Shown: piece by piece, positions 7,060-15,528 of the stretch
How positions within the stretch are numbered: position 1 is the first letter of the stretch
How the letters are laid out: the number at the start of each line of letters is the position of its first letter
NCBI GenBank assembly: GCA_965218865.1
Contig: CBDCME010000047.1
Location: 1-43,279 of the forward strand
Reading direction: 5' to 3'
Length of the DNA stretch: 43,279 bases
Source: CBDCME01 sp965218865
GTDB taxonomy: Bacteria > Pseudomonadota > Alphaproteobacteria > JAAXGF01
Notes under the pieces: model-generated
The model's input: the letters and a program-made list of their open reading frames with translations, nothing else
Database searches by the model: none
What the model was told of the DNA's origin: nothing
Made by a program: the position numbers and the translations under genes

Positions 7060-9242
7060 AATTCCATCCCCCCGGCCTCGCGCCCGCGGGACGGAGCTTG
7101 CTCCCGCTGCCGCGACTGCTCTTGCTCGGCGGCCTGCTTCGGCCCCAGGCCGAGGGCCGGGGCCAATTCCTCCCGCACCGCTTCCTTGCCGCGCGAGCGC
7201 GCCAGGTCGTTGTAGTCGGTCATGCCCTGGGCCTTCTCGGCTTGCGTGAACCTCGGCGCCACGAATTCGCCGCCCACGGCCTGCGCCGCTTCCGCCGCCT
7301 TGTCCAGACCCACCGTATGGCCCTTGGCCCGGTCGTCGTCGGCGGCGATGACGATCTCCGTCTTCGGATACCTCGCCCGCAACGCCTCGGCCACGGGCTT
7401 CAGGTTGCCGGCGTCGAAGGCGCACACCACGGGCCTTTTCGTCGCCTCGTGCAGACTCGCCGCCGTGGCGTAGCCCTCGGCGATAACGATGGGGCCGCCG
7501 ATCTTGCCGGCGCGCAATTCCTTCTTCGGATCGATCGCGTGCATGCATCCGGCCTTCATGCCGCCAACCAGCATCCGCTTGGACCCGTCGAGGTCGATGA
7601 AGTGCAACGAGCGCAACTTACCTTCGACGTTCCGCGCCGGCACGATCAGCCCCTGCTTTCCGTCGTGCTTGATCGCATGGACCTCGACGTCCTTCTCCGT
7701 CAGATACGGAGACCGATCCTTTTTCGCCCAGTTACGGTTCGACCAAATCCCATACGCCACCTTCGCCGCTTCCTCGGTTCCCCGTTCCCGTTCCGCCGCG
7801 CGCCCGGCCTTCTTCTCTTGCGCCTCGGCCGCGAGAGCCTCCTTCTTCTCCGGCGTCAGCGCCCGGCCCGAGGCCACCCACTTCACCGTGCCGCCGTCCC
7901 TGAAGTTGGTAATCGTCCCCGAAGGCACGCCGTCCAGATAGCCCCGGTACGAGCCCGACGTGCCCCGGCCCTTGTCGCCTTCCACCGGAACCCGGTGCCA
8001 CCGGCCGTCCATCTCCGGCTCGCCCTCGACGGCGAGGCCGTGGTTCCGGCACGCGGCCCCGAATTCCTCTTGCGGAGAGAGAAGCTCCGGCCTCGAAGCC
8101 GCCTTGCCGGAAACCGTGTCCCAGGCGGAGAGCTTGCCGGGATCGCCGCCCTCCGGCGCGTACCACGACTTCGCCGCCCGGTCCCACCGGGCCCCCGCCG
8201 CCCGCGCCGCGTCCTTCTCCTCGTAGGGCACCGACAGATAATGGCGCGGGGCCTGTTGCCCTTCCGTTTCCCTGCCGTCGATCATTTCCGTTCCTTCCTT
8301 CTCCCTTATCTCCGCCGCCGCATTGCGATCCTTCGCCAAGCGTTCGAGTTCCGGCCTGGCCTCCGGCTCTATGATCCACGTCTTGATGGTTTCCGCGTCG
8401 CGGGCGGCGCGGAACAGCTCGTTCGGGTCCTTGCGCAGCAATTCCGCCTGGGTGTCGGCCTGGCCGCGGTCGTCGTCCGGCATGTAGGACACGCCGGTCT
8501 CCCGCGCGACCAGGAACCCGGCGATCTCAGAACGCATCTGCTCGCGCGCGTCCGCCCTGGTGCCGTACGGCGCCGGGCCGCGGTCCAGGCGCGACTCGTG
8601 GCCCGTCGCCCGCGCCATCTGGCGAAAACCCTCGGAAAGATATTCGGCGCCGCTTACGAAACACTCCCGCTCCGCCAGATGCACGGTGTCTTCCCGGCGG
8701 CTGTAGAACGACCGGCCCCGCGCGTCCTCGGCGATTTTCACGCCGCCACCTTCGAGAATCTTCTCCGCCCTCTCGTTCGCCATCCGGGCCACGGACGGCG
8801 GCCGCGGCGGCTTCTCGAACGGCTCCAGGCCGTCGATCTGCGCGCCGTTGTAGACGTGGCACAAAAACGTCTTCGGCTCGTCCAGCCGGACCTCCCGGTA
8901 CACCGGCGTCCGGTCCGCCTCCAGGACCGGAACCCCGGTCTCGTCGGTGAGCGGTACCCGGTCCGTGAACGTCGTGTACTCGATCGCCACGGGCTTCTCG
9001 CCCGCCCGGACCTCGCCGCCCAGCGAAGCCGCCTGCTTTGCCGTCATCCAACGCGGGTCAGCGCGGCCCTGGGCCTCGAGATACAAAGCGTTGAAGCCCC
9101 GGTACGGCGCTCCCGCCGCCGGGTTGTGCGCCGGAGTGTCCCGCGCCGCTTTCCATTCCATCTGCCACGGGGCGCTGTCCCCCACGATCATCCTGGCCAT
9201 CTCCTCCGCCTGGGCGCGGAAGCCTTTTCCAACCTCAGCCAT
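7056..9242 (-). CDS. ArdC/TraC-type antirestriction-primase polyprotein
   Basis: About 728 residues. Domains in order: an ArdC-like ssDNA-binding N-terminus (HNPAAGAPYRGFNALYL, then WMTAKQAASLGG and a KPVAIEY strand); a zincin-like MPTase region (HLAERECFVSGAEYLSEGF); a DUF5710 module (RHYLSVPYEEKDAARAAGAR, W...WYAP); and a TOPRIM primase region (GGPIVIAEGYATAASLHEAT, VCAFDAGN, IVIAADDD). RP4 TraC-type primases share this layout and are carried into recipients with ssDNA. The expected HExxH zinc motif reads RQMAR (8610-8624), so protease activity should be lost. Start ATG 9242 is preferred over 9272: it has GAGGAGGG seven bases upstream and overlaps the preceding stop. Confidence 0.8.
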   Translation of the reverse strand: MAEVGKGFRAQAEEMARMIVGDSAPWQMEWKAARDTPAHNPAAGAPYRGFNALYLEAQGRADPRWMTAKQAASLGGEVRAGEKPVAIEYTTFTDRVPLTDETGVPVLEADRTPVYREVRLDEPKTFLCHVYNGAQIDGLEPFEKPPRPPSVARMANERAEKILEGGGVKIAEDARGRSFYSRREDTVHLAERECFVSGAEYLSEGFRQMARATGHESRLDRGPAPYGTRADAREQMRSEIAGFLVARETGVSYMPDDDRGQADTQAELLRKDPNELFRAARDAETIKTWIIEPEARPELERLAKDRNAAAEIREKEGTEMIDGRETEGQQAPRHYLSVPYEEKDAARAAGARWDRAAKSWYAPEGGDPGKLSAWDTVSGKAASRPELLSPQEEFGAACRNHGLAVEGEPEMDGRWHRVPVEGDKGRGTSGSYRGYLDGVPSGTITNFRDGGTVKWVASGRALTPEKKEALAAEAQEKKAGRAAERERGTEEAAKVAYGIWSNRNWAKKDRSPYLTEKDVEVHAIKHDGKQGLIVPARNVEGKLRSLHFIDLDGSKRMLVGGMKAGCMHAIDPKKELRAGKIGGPIVIAEGYATAASLHEATKRPVVCAFDAGNLKPVAEALRARYPKTEIVIAADDDRAKGHTVGLDKAAEAAQAVGGEFVAPRFTQAEKAQGMTDYNDLARSRGKEAVREELAPALGLGPKQAAEQEQSRQREQAPSRGREAGGMEL

Positions 9243-9585
9243 TTTCCGGACCCTCCTCTTCGCCGTCGTCATCGATTTTATCGTCTCCGTCGTACCCGCC
9301 GCCGTCTTCGTCGCCGCCCGTCTCCGGCGCGTCCGCGACGGCTTCCGCGAAACCCGCCCCGGCGGCGGACACCGAGGGGAGGGCGACGCCCCCGCCGGAC
9401 GGGGCCTCGCCGTCGAAGCGCGCCTCCAGGGCGTCCTCCAAACTCAGCGCCGTCTCCTCGAACAAACCGAGTTCGTCCGCCTCGTCGGGACTCACTGACA
9501 CCACCGCGCCGAGGGCGCGCTGGGCGTCTATCTCCCTCAGCCTGTTTTTCATCTCTTCCCTGTTCATCGATCCGCCACCAGTCAT
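9235..9585 (-). CDS. Small acidic protein of the conjugative module
   Basis: 116 residues. The N-terminus MNREEMKNRLREIDAQRALG is a helical segment followed by VVSVSPDEADELGLFEETAL; the C-terminus is extremely acidic and glycine-rich (DEDGGGYDGDD, DDDGEEEG). Its last bases overlap the start of the ArdC-primase gene, and an AAAGGACGG stretch precedes ATG 9585. The acidic tail could mimic DNA or bind a basic partner such as SSB or primase, but that is speculation. The family is not recognised beyond its position in plasmid-like operons. Confidence 0.55.
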   Translation of the reverse strand: MTGGGSMNREEMKNRLREIDAQRALGAVVSVSPDEADELGLFEETALSLEDALEARFDGEAPSGGGVALPSVSAAGAGFAEAVADAPETGGDEDGGGYDGDDKIDDDGEEEGPENG

Positions 9586-9652
9586 CGTTCACCGTCCTTT
9601 CCGTAGGGCCGCTGGAATTGAAACCAGGGTCGAAACCCGTGCCGGGGCGGTC

Positions 9653-9994
9653 CTACGCCGCCAGCAGCTCAATGGCCCCGAAGGGGCCGGCCTCGACCTC
9701 CACCGAACTCCGCTTCTCGCCGTCCTTCTCGTAGGACCGGGCGCGCAGGCGGCCGTCCACGTAGACCATCGAGCCCTTCAAATTGCGCGCGCGTTCCAGC
9801 TTCTCGATGAACCTCTCCTGGAAGGTGACCACGCGGAACCAGTCCACCTGGTCGCGCCATTCCCCGGTTGCGTCCTTGTATCCGCTGTCCACCGCGACCC
9901 GGAAACTCGCCATCCGGCGGCCGCCCTCCAGATTGGAAATCTCCGGCTCGCCGCCGAAACGCCCCTGGATCAAAACCTTGTTCAATCTCGTCAT
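9653..9994 (-). CDS. ssb: Single-stranded DNA-binding protein, plasmid type
   Basis: 113-residue OB-fold SSB: MTRLNKVLIQGRFGGEPEIS, RMASFRVAVDSGYKD, DWFRVVTFQERFIEKLERA, KGSMVYVDGRLRARSYEKDG. The typical bacterial SSB acidic tail (DDDIPF) is absent; the protein ends FGAIELLAA. That suggests it coats transferred ssDNA without recruiting the chromosomal replication partners that bind the tail. The start ATG 9994 has a good Shine-Dalgarno (GGAGAAAGGACC). It lies in the conjugative module ahead of the primase, consistent with ssDNA processing in the recipient. Confidence 0.85.
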   Translation of the reverse strand: MTRLNKVLIQGRFGGEPEISNLEGGRRMASFRVAVDSGYKDATGEWRDQVDWFRVVTFQERFIEKLERARNLKGSMVYVDGRLRARSYEKDGEKRSSVEVEAGPFGAIELLAA

Positions 9995-10024
9995 TGCCTT
10001 GGTCCTTTCTCCATACGATTGCCG

Positions 10025-10441
10025 TCAACCCGCCTGTCCGCCGTCCCGCTCCGCCGCGGCCAGCGCCGCCCCGTATTCCGGGAACGGGGAACCCGAATCC
10101 TTGTCCTCGGAAACCTTCTCCGCCGCGCCTTCCACGATCTTCTCCCGATGGACGATCTCCTCGCCCGCACGCAAGATGCGGTCCGCGCGCCAGTGCGCGA
10201 GCCGCGCCGGGCGGGGCTTTTCGTCCAGGCCCAGCGCCTCCGCCAGAACCGAAGGCCCGCATTTCACCCGGTCGTCCCCGCCGTCCCCGCCGGAACGGAA
10301 CGCCTCGGCCCCGTCCCCGGGGCCGAAGCTCCAGCTCCCCTCCCCGAGATGGACCCGCAGCCCGCCCTCCGCCCAGCTCACGGCGGGCGGCGCCATCACC
10401 AGGGCCAGGGTCTCCGGCTTGTCGGGCATGTCGGGAAGCAC
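10025..10441 (-). CDS. Hypothetical protein of the conjugative module
   Basis: 138 residues from MLPDMPDKPETLALVMAPPA. The middle has LRVHLGEGSWSFGPGDGAEA and the C-terminus a charged helix (ADRILRAGEEIVHREKIVEG). I do not recognise the family. It overlaps the 3' end of the traM-like gene by about 45 bases in another frame and is followed by ssb after a 30-base gap. Because the overlap is long for this operon, the traM end may actually carry a small frameshift; this should be kept in mind. Confidence 0.4.
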   Translation of the reverse strand: MLPDMPDKPETLALVMAPPAVSWAEGGLRVHLGEGSWSFGPGDGAEAFRSGGDGGDDRVKCGPSVLAEALGLDEKPRPARLAHWRADRILRAGEEIVHREKIVEGAAEKVSEDKDSGSPFPEYGAALAAAERDGGQAG

Positions 10442-10761
10442 GCAGAAAACCGCGCCGCCCCGCGCCCCGGAACCTCGCGGTCCTTCTCGATAACGGCTTC
10501 CTCCAGATCGAACTGCGCCGCCAGGGGATCGTCGGCGTCCACGTGTGCCTTGTGCTTCTCCGCCAGGATGTCCTTCGCCTCCTTCATGCCCAGCGCGCGC
10601 TCCGGCTCGCCCTCGCCGTTTCCGCGGGTTTTCCCGGCGGCAGACTTGGCCTCTTCGGGCGCGGGCGGTCTGGCGGCGGGCGCCTTCTCCATTGGCGCCG
10701 CGCCCCGGTCCGGGGCTTGCGCCCCGTTTCCCGCGCCCGGCCTCTTCTCCGCCTCGGTCAC
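10396..10761 (-). CDS. traM: TraM-like conjugal transfer protein
   Basis: About 121 residues starting at GTG 10761, which overlaps the traL stop (GTGA). The first 60 residues are low-complexity and Pro/Ala-rich. The conserved part is KEAKDILAEKHKAHVDADDP followed by LAAQFDLEEAVIEKD, the KH...V..DDP pattern of RP4/Ti-type TraM. The assignment leans on position, since traK-traL-traM is the canonical order beside oriT in IncP-like systems. The last 25 residues (PGRGAARFSACFPTCPTSRR) look out of frame. Confidence 0.5.
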   Translation of the reverse strand: MTEAEKRPGAGNGAQAPDRGAAPMEKAPAARPPAPEEAKSAAGKTRGNGEGEPERALGMKEAKDILAEKHKAHVDADDPLAAQFDLEEAVIEKDREVPGRGAARFSACFPTCPTSRRPWPW

Positions 10762-11555
10762 GAGCTCGCTTCCGGCGCCGGTTGCGGGGCGGATTTGGTC
10801 AAGGCTTTCTTGGCCCGGGCCTCTTCCGCCGGGAGCGCCCCTTGCATCTTCTCTTCCATTTCCCGCCGGTACCTGGCCAGCCTATGGCGCGCCAGCATCG
10901 AGAAACCCGGGTCGGCCTCCGCCTCCGCGAACGACAGCCGCTTCCCGTGCATCGCCCGCAAGTTCCGCCCGTAGGTCGCCGGGTTCTTGAACGGGAGCAC
11001 GATCGACGCCGGTATGTGCCCCGCGTTGTCCCTCCACACCTTGAAATCCTCGAACTCGGTCCCGTTCCTCCCCTTCACCGGGCCGAAGTGCTCGTTGCGC
11101 CACACCACCACATCCACGTCCGGGAAGTTTTTGCACAGATCGTTCAATCCCTTCAGGGTGTCCTCCATCATCGCCCCTCCTGCCACCACCGTGTGAAGCC
11201 TCAGCTTGTGGCCCTCTCCATTCAGATACGGGACAATCCCGTCCTCCATGAGGGAGGCGCACAGCGGCACGAAGGTGGCGGCGCCGTTGTCCACGATCAC
11301 CACCGACCCTTCGGGCGCGCCCGCCACGATCTCGACCAGCTCGTCGAACTTCTCGGGATCGATGTTGTCGCCGTCGACGATCTCCAGGCGGCGGACGCCG
11401 TAGGCCGGGTAGCTCGCGAAGGTCGCGTTCACCGGGTCGGTGTCGACGCACACCGTTTCGACGTTGTGGGCCTTGTAGTGCTCGGCGAGCAACGTGGCGA
11501 CGAACGACTTGCCGACACCGCCCTTGCCTTGCAGGATCATGTGGACCAGGGCCAT
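10758..11555 (-). CDS. traL: TraL, ParA/MinD-like ATPase of conjugal transfer
   Basis: 265 residues with the deviant Walker A of ParA/MinD proteins (MILQGKGGVGKSFVATLLAE), the second motif VCVDTDPVNATFASYPA, and VVIVDNGAATFVPLCASL in place of a Walker B. The combination QGKGGVGKS...DTDPVN is typical of RP4/Ti TraL and plasmid StbB proteins, which position transfer or plasmid complexes. The start ATG 11555 shares its A with the traK TGA, so the two are coupled. The C-terminal 60 residues are charged and helical. It is intact. Confidence 0.8.
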   Translation of the reverse strand: MALVHMILQGKGGVGKSFVATLLAEHYKAHNVETVCVDTDPVNATFASYPAYGVRRLEIVDGDNIDPEKFDELVEIVAGAPEGSVVIVDNGAATFVPLCASLMEDGIVPYLNGEGHKLRLHTVVAGGAMMEDTLKGLNDLCKNFPDVDVVVWRNEHFGPVKGRNGTEFEDFKVWRDNAGHIPASIVLPFKNPATYGRNLRAMHGKRLSFAEAEADPGFSMLARHRLARYRREMEEKMQGALPAEEARAKKALTKSAPQPAPEASS

Positions 11556-12148
11556 CAGATCAGCTCCTCAATTGTGATGGACTCGTTTCGCTTGAACACC
11601 GGCTCGCGCCGTACACGCTCTTCCGTGAACGCCTCGACTGGGGCCGGGGTCGGCGGGGGTCGAGGCGAAGATCGCGGCGCAGGCGAAGGTGACGCGGATG
11701 ATTGTGAGGTCGGTGGAGAGGGTTGGGGGGAAGAAACCGCGGAGAGCGGACCTGACGTTCGGAGCTTGTGCGAGACGCAGAACTTCCTGACGTTCTTGTG
11801 GAACGCTTGATACGTGACCGAAACGCGGCCCTCTGCCTTCAATTCTCTGTAAACCGCCTTGAGCGTCTGCCCGGTGGCGAGAGCCGCCCTGATTCCACTC
11901 CGAAGCGCGACGACCTCGACGCGGCCTTGGCCTCGTGATCCTGGGGCAGGTTTCTTGGACGAATCACATAAGCGGCTCACACATGCGCAAAATGCTCTGT
12001 ATGTGACCGACACCCGGTTTTTTGCCGCCAAATCATCGTAGATCGACTTGATTGGTCGATCGGCGCTCAATCCTTCGAAAATTTCTTCTCGCAGCCCCTT
12101 GACCTGCACGCGAGCTTGGCCCCAATTCTGACCCATTTTCCTCAACAC
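11555..12148 (-). CDS. traK: TraK-family oriT/DNA-binding protein
   Basis: 197 residues from GTG 12148 (MLRKMGQNWGQ). Two internal repeats are obvious: IKSIYDDLAAKNRVSVTYRA at about 33-52 and LKAVYRELKAEGRVSVTYQA at about 95-114, each preceded by an R..I...L segment and followed by F...V...C. Each looks like a small helical DNA-binding unit. The linker after residue 130 is Pro/Ser-rich (SSPQPSPPTSQSSASPSPAP) and the tail is KRNESITIEELI. In RP4, TraK binds the intrinsically bent DNA beside oriT and helps relaxosome assembly. It is the first gene of the minus-strand operon. Confidence 0.65.
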   Translation of the reverse strand: MLRKMGQNWGQARVQVKGLREEIFEGLSADRPIKSIYDDLAAKNRVSVTYRAFCACVSRLCDSSKKPAPGSRGQGRVEVVALRSGIRAALATGQTLKAVYRELKAEGRVSVTYQAFHKNVRKFCVSHKLRTSGPLSAVSSPQPSPPTSQSSASPSPAPRSSPRPPPTPAPVEAFTEERVRREPVFKRNESITIEELI

Positions 12149-12161
12149 TGCTTGACTTTAG

Positions 12162-12176
12162 AGGCAAAACTTGCCT
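12162..12176. promoter_or_regulatory. Palindrome upstream of traK, possible operator
   Basis: AGGCAA-AAC-TTGCCT is a perfect 6-bp inverted repeat with a 3-bp spacer, 14 bases upstream of the traK start. A TTGACT sequence (12152-12157) overlaps the same region on the plus strand. A repressor site for TraK autoregulation or a relaxosome component site is plausible. No recognisable IncP or IncQ nick site was found next to it. Confidence 0.35.
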
Positions 12177-12248
12177 AGAGTCCGATTCGCACTTTCGAGT
12201 CATGAAGCTATTTCAACTTCCGGGTACTTGAAGGAGCATGCCCACAAC

Positions 12249-13409
12249 ATGAAGGTCGTTTTTATTCGCTTGTTGACGAGTTTCGTCGTCGCGTTCGCGA
12301 TCCTGTCGTTGATTTTCTACCTCTTCCCCGATCTGAAAATCTGGCGCTCGGCGCTGTTGATCGCGATGGTCATCGCCTTCGCCGGGATCGTGCTGGCCCG
12401 CTACGTGTTTCTGCGGGTTCTCGGCCTTGCCCGCTTTCGGCGCCGGATTCTGGTTTTAGGCCTGGGCGACCGGGCGGCGCGGGTCGAGGCCCTGGAGCAA
12501 GAAGGCGAGAACCATGGCTTCGTCTGCGTCGGCTACCTGCCCTCGGGTCCGCGGACCAAGGTCTCGGTGAGCCAGTCGCGGGTGCTGTCGGGGGTCAATT
12601 CGATGTCGGTGTTCGCCAAGCAGCACGGGGTCGAGGAGATCGTCGTCGCGGTTGAGGACCGGCGCGGCAACCTGCCGGTGGATTCGTTGCTCAAGTGCAA
12701 GCTCAACGGCGTCGCGGTGACCGATTATCCGAGCTTCTGGGAGCGCGAAACGGGCCGTGTCGATCTCGAATCGGTGCGCCCGAGCTGGTTCATATTCTCG
12801 GACGGCTTCATGGTCGGCCAGGTCCACGGCTTCTTCAAGCGGGTCTTCGACATCGCCATCAGCTTCGCCCTTCTGGTCTTCGGCCTGCCCTTGATCGCGC
12901 TGACGATGATCGCTGTCCGGCTCGAGAGCCGGGGTCCGATCTTATACCGCCAGGAGCGGCTGGGGCTGCACGGGCGCCCCTTCATGTTGCTCAAGTTCCG
13001 CAGCATGAAGATCGACGCCGAAAAGGACGGCGTGCCCCAGTGGGCGGCCACGAACGACGCCCGGATGACCCGGATCGGCGGCTTCATCCGCCAGACCCGG
13101 ATCGACGAGATCCCCCAGATATTCAACGTGCTCAAGGGCGACATGAGCTTCGTCGGGCCGCGCCCCGAGCGGGCCTATTTCGTCGCCCAGCTGAGCTAGA
13201 AAATGCCCCATTATTTCGAGCGCCACCGGGTCAAGCCCGGGATCACGGGCTGGGCCCAGTTGAATTACTCCTACGGCGCCTCGGTCGAGGACGCCCAAGA
13301 GAAGCTGAAGTACGACCTCTACTATATCAAGAATTGTAGCGTCTTCCTCGATTTGATAATCCTCATGCAAACAGCCCGCGTCATCCTCTGGCCCCACGGC
13401 GCCCGCTAA
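12249..13409 (+). pseudogene. PEP-CTERM-associated sugar transferase, 5'-truncated with internal TAG
   Basis: Undecaprenyl-phosphate sugar phosphotransferase (PF02397, EpsB/WcaJ type), which starts EPS repeat units at the inner membrane. Visible parts: a membrane segment (SFVVAFAILSLIFYLFPDLK), a CoA-binding-like NAD(P) fold (RRILVLGLGDRAARVEAL), the last helix before the catalytic domain (FDIAISFALLVFGLPLIALT), and the transferase motifs YRQERLGLHGRPFMLLKFRS, IRQTRIDEIPQIFNVLKGDM, SFVGPRPER. The N-terminal roughly 80-100 residues with the first helices are missing where the conjugative module begins. TAG at 13197-13199 interrupts FVAQLS-KMPHYFERHRVK, where relatives usually have Glu; the frame then runs intact to TAA 13407. 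The start coordinate is the first plausible internal ATG. Confidence 0.75.
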
Positions 13410-13428
13410 CCACCAATCCGCAAGGCTG

Positions 13429-15528
13429 ATGTCCATCGATATTGGAGTTGCCAGCCACGCGACCGCAGCGCTCGCTTTCCTAATTCTGACAATATTGTTG
13501 ATCACCGGTTGGAAGGGTCGGGGAGCGGCGATCTATCTCATTGCCGCGTCCGTCACAACGGGCGTGTGGGCTTCCGTCGTCGCCTATGAGTTTTGGGTCC
13601 GCGATTCCGCCGGCTTGGCCTCGCGGATTCTGGAGGTCCTCCGCGGCAGCAACTGGTTGTTCTTTCTATGGAGCGTTCTCACGCTCGTCGCCGGTAGCGA
13701 TCAACAAAAATCCTTCAAGCACTCGTCACACGCCGTGTTGGCCGCTTTTTGCCTTACCGTTCTCGCCGTCGAACTCCTGCCCGCGATCGATTCCAGTCCC
13801 GTCGTTTTCGGCGGGAAGTTGGACCTGCGGCTGGTGGGCAATCTCTTGATTGCCGTGATCGGGCTGGCGTTCGTGGAGAATCTGTACCGCAATACCCATC
13901 AGGATCAACGCTGGGGAATCAAGTATCTTTGTCTCGGTGTCGGGGCGATGTTCGCCTACGATCTGTTTCTCTATTCCGAAACCCTTATCTTCCGTGACAT
14001 CGCCAGCCCGATGTTTCAGGCACGGGGAGTGACGAACGCCCTCGTCGTGCCCCTCATTGCCGTATCGGCCGCCCGAAACCCCCAGTGGTCGGTCGACGTT
14101 TTCGTCTCCCGCCGAGCCGTACTCCATTCGGCGACTTTCATGGGCTCGGGCATCTACCTCCTGGTCATGGCCGCGGCGGTATATTATCTCCGCGAGGTCG
14201 GCGGAAACTGGGGCGGCCTGCTCCAGGTGGCGGCGTTGTTCGGCGCCATCGTGTTGCTGGTGGTGGTGCTATTTTCGGGACGCGTGCAATCCTCGCTCAA
14301 GGTTTTCCTGAACAAGCATTTTTTCAGCTACAATTACGACTACCGCTAGGAATGGCTGCGCTTCATCAATACCTTGTCGTCGTCGAGAGCGAGCACCACC
14401 CTTGATGTCCGCGCCATTCAAGACATGGCCGACATCGTTGACAGTCCCGAGGGTGGTTTGTGGGCTTGCCACGAACCCGGGATTCTTTCCCTGGTGGCCT
14501 CGTGGAACTTTCACAAGTCCTCGGGAGCCGAGCCTATCGACGGTGAACTCGCGCGTTTTCTCGACACCAGTCAGATGGTCGTCAACCTCGACCAGTTCGC
14601 CACCGACCCCGACACCTACGCGGGTCTCGCGATGCCCGAGTGGGTGGCCAGGGTAGAACGCGCGTGGCTTATCGTCCCTTTGATCCACAATGAGCGTCTG
14701 ACCGGCTTTCTCGTCCTGGGTCAGCCCCGCGCTCCCCGGGCCTTGAACTGGGAGGATTATGATCTCCTGAAGACGGCCGGCCGCCAGGTCGCCAGTTATC
14801 TGGCCGAGAACCAGGCGACGCGAGCCTTGGCCGAGGCGCGCCAGTTCGAGGCATTCAACCGGCGCTTCGCCTTTGTCATGCACGACATCAAGAACCTTGT
14901 GAGTCAGCTTTCCCTGGTCGTCAAGAACGCCTCGAAACATCGCGGAAATCCCGCCTTTCAAGAAGACATGATCCGAACCGTCGAGGATTCGGTCGACAAG
15001 ATGAACCGGCTCCTGGTCAAGCTTTATTCCGATCGTTCCCGCAAGGCGCCCCAACCGGTCGTCGACCTGGTCCCCTTGCTGAACAAGTTGATGGCCAAGA
15101 AATCGGCGACCTCGCCGGAACTCAACTTCGAGTCCCAAGTCGACAGCATCTCCGTCGCCGTGGATGACGACCGCCTTGCGGCGGTCATCGGCCATCTGAT
15201 ACAAAATGCGATTGAAGCCGTTGGCGACAAGGACTGTGTCGAGGTACGCTTGAAACGCCATTTGGACAAGGCCATTGTCGAAGTCGAGGATCATGGTCCC
15301 GGGATGGAACCGGACTTCATTCGAGATGAGCTTTTTCGTCCCTTTCGGTCGACCAAGAAAAGCGGCTACGGCATCGGCGCCTTCGAATGCCGCGAATTCG
15401 CGCGCGAGCACGGCGGCTTCCTCGATGTCTCCAGCCTTCCGGGCCGCGGGACCACGATGCGGATCACGCTTCCCACCGTTGGTCCCGCAGCGCTTGACGC
15501 CGATACCCGGCGAAACGCGACCACTTGA
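13429..15528 (+). pseudogene. prsK: PEP-CTERM system histidine kinase PrsK with internal TAG
   Basis: 699-codon membrane sensor kinase that normally activates PrsR. The N-terminal half has about eight hydrophobic helices (for example AALAFLILTILLITGW and LQVAALFGAIVLLVVVLF). After KHFFSYNYDYR comes TAG at 14347-14349, and the same frame continues EWLRFINTLSS, then a GAF-like region (LIVPLIHNERLTGFLVLGQP) and the kinase core: H-box FVMHDIKNLVSQLSL, N-box HLIQNAIEAV, G1 DHGPGM and G2 GYGIGAF. Relatives have a Glu codon at the stop, so one GAG-to-TAG change suffices. The stop separates the membrane part from the kinase part; ATG 14425 could restart a soluble fragment. It overlaps prsR by TGATG. 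Confidence 0.8.

Noticed and set aside
5851..7215. 454-residue ORF beginning as IS3 OrfB
   Set aside because: Only the first 45 residues are OrfB; the rest is an out-of-frame run through the IS remnant and antisense conjugative genes.
7098..9734. Plus-strand ORF of 878 residues
   Set aside because: It is the antisense shadow of the ArdC-primase gene in GC-rich DNA: extremely Arg/Pro/Leu-rich with no domain.
12100..12250. An oriT nick site next to traK
   Set aside because: I looked for IncP-, IncQ- and Ti-like nick sequences and saw none; only a 6-bp palindrome is present.
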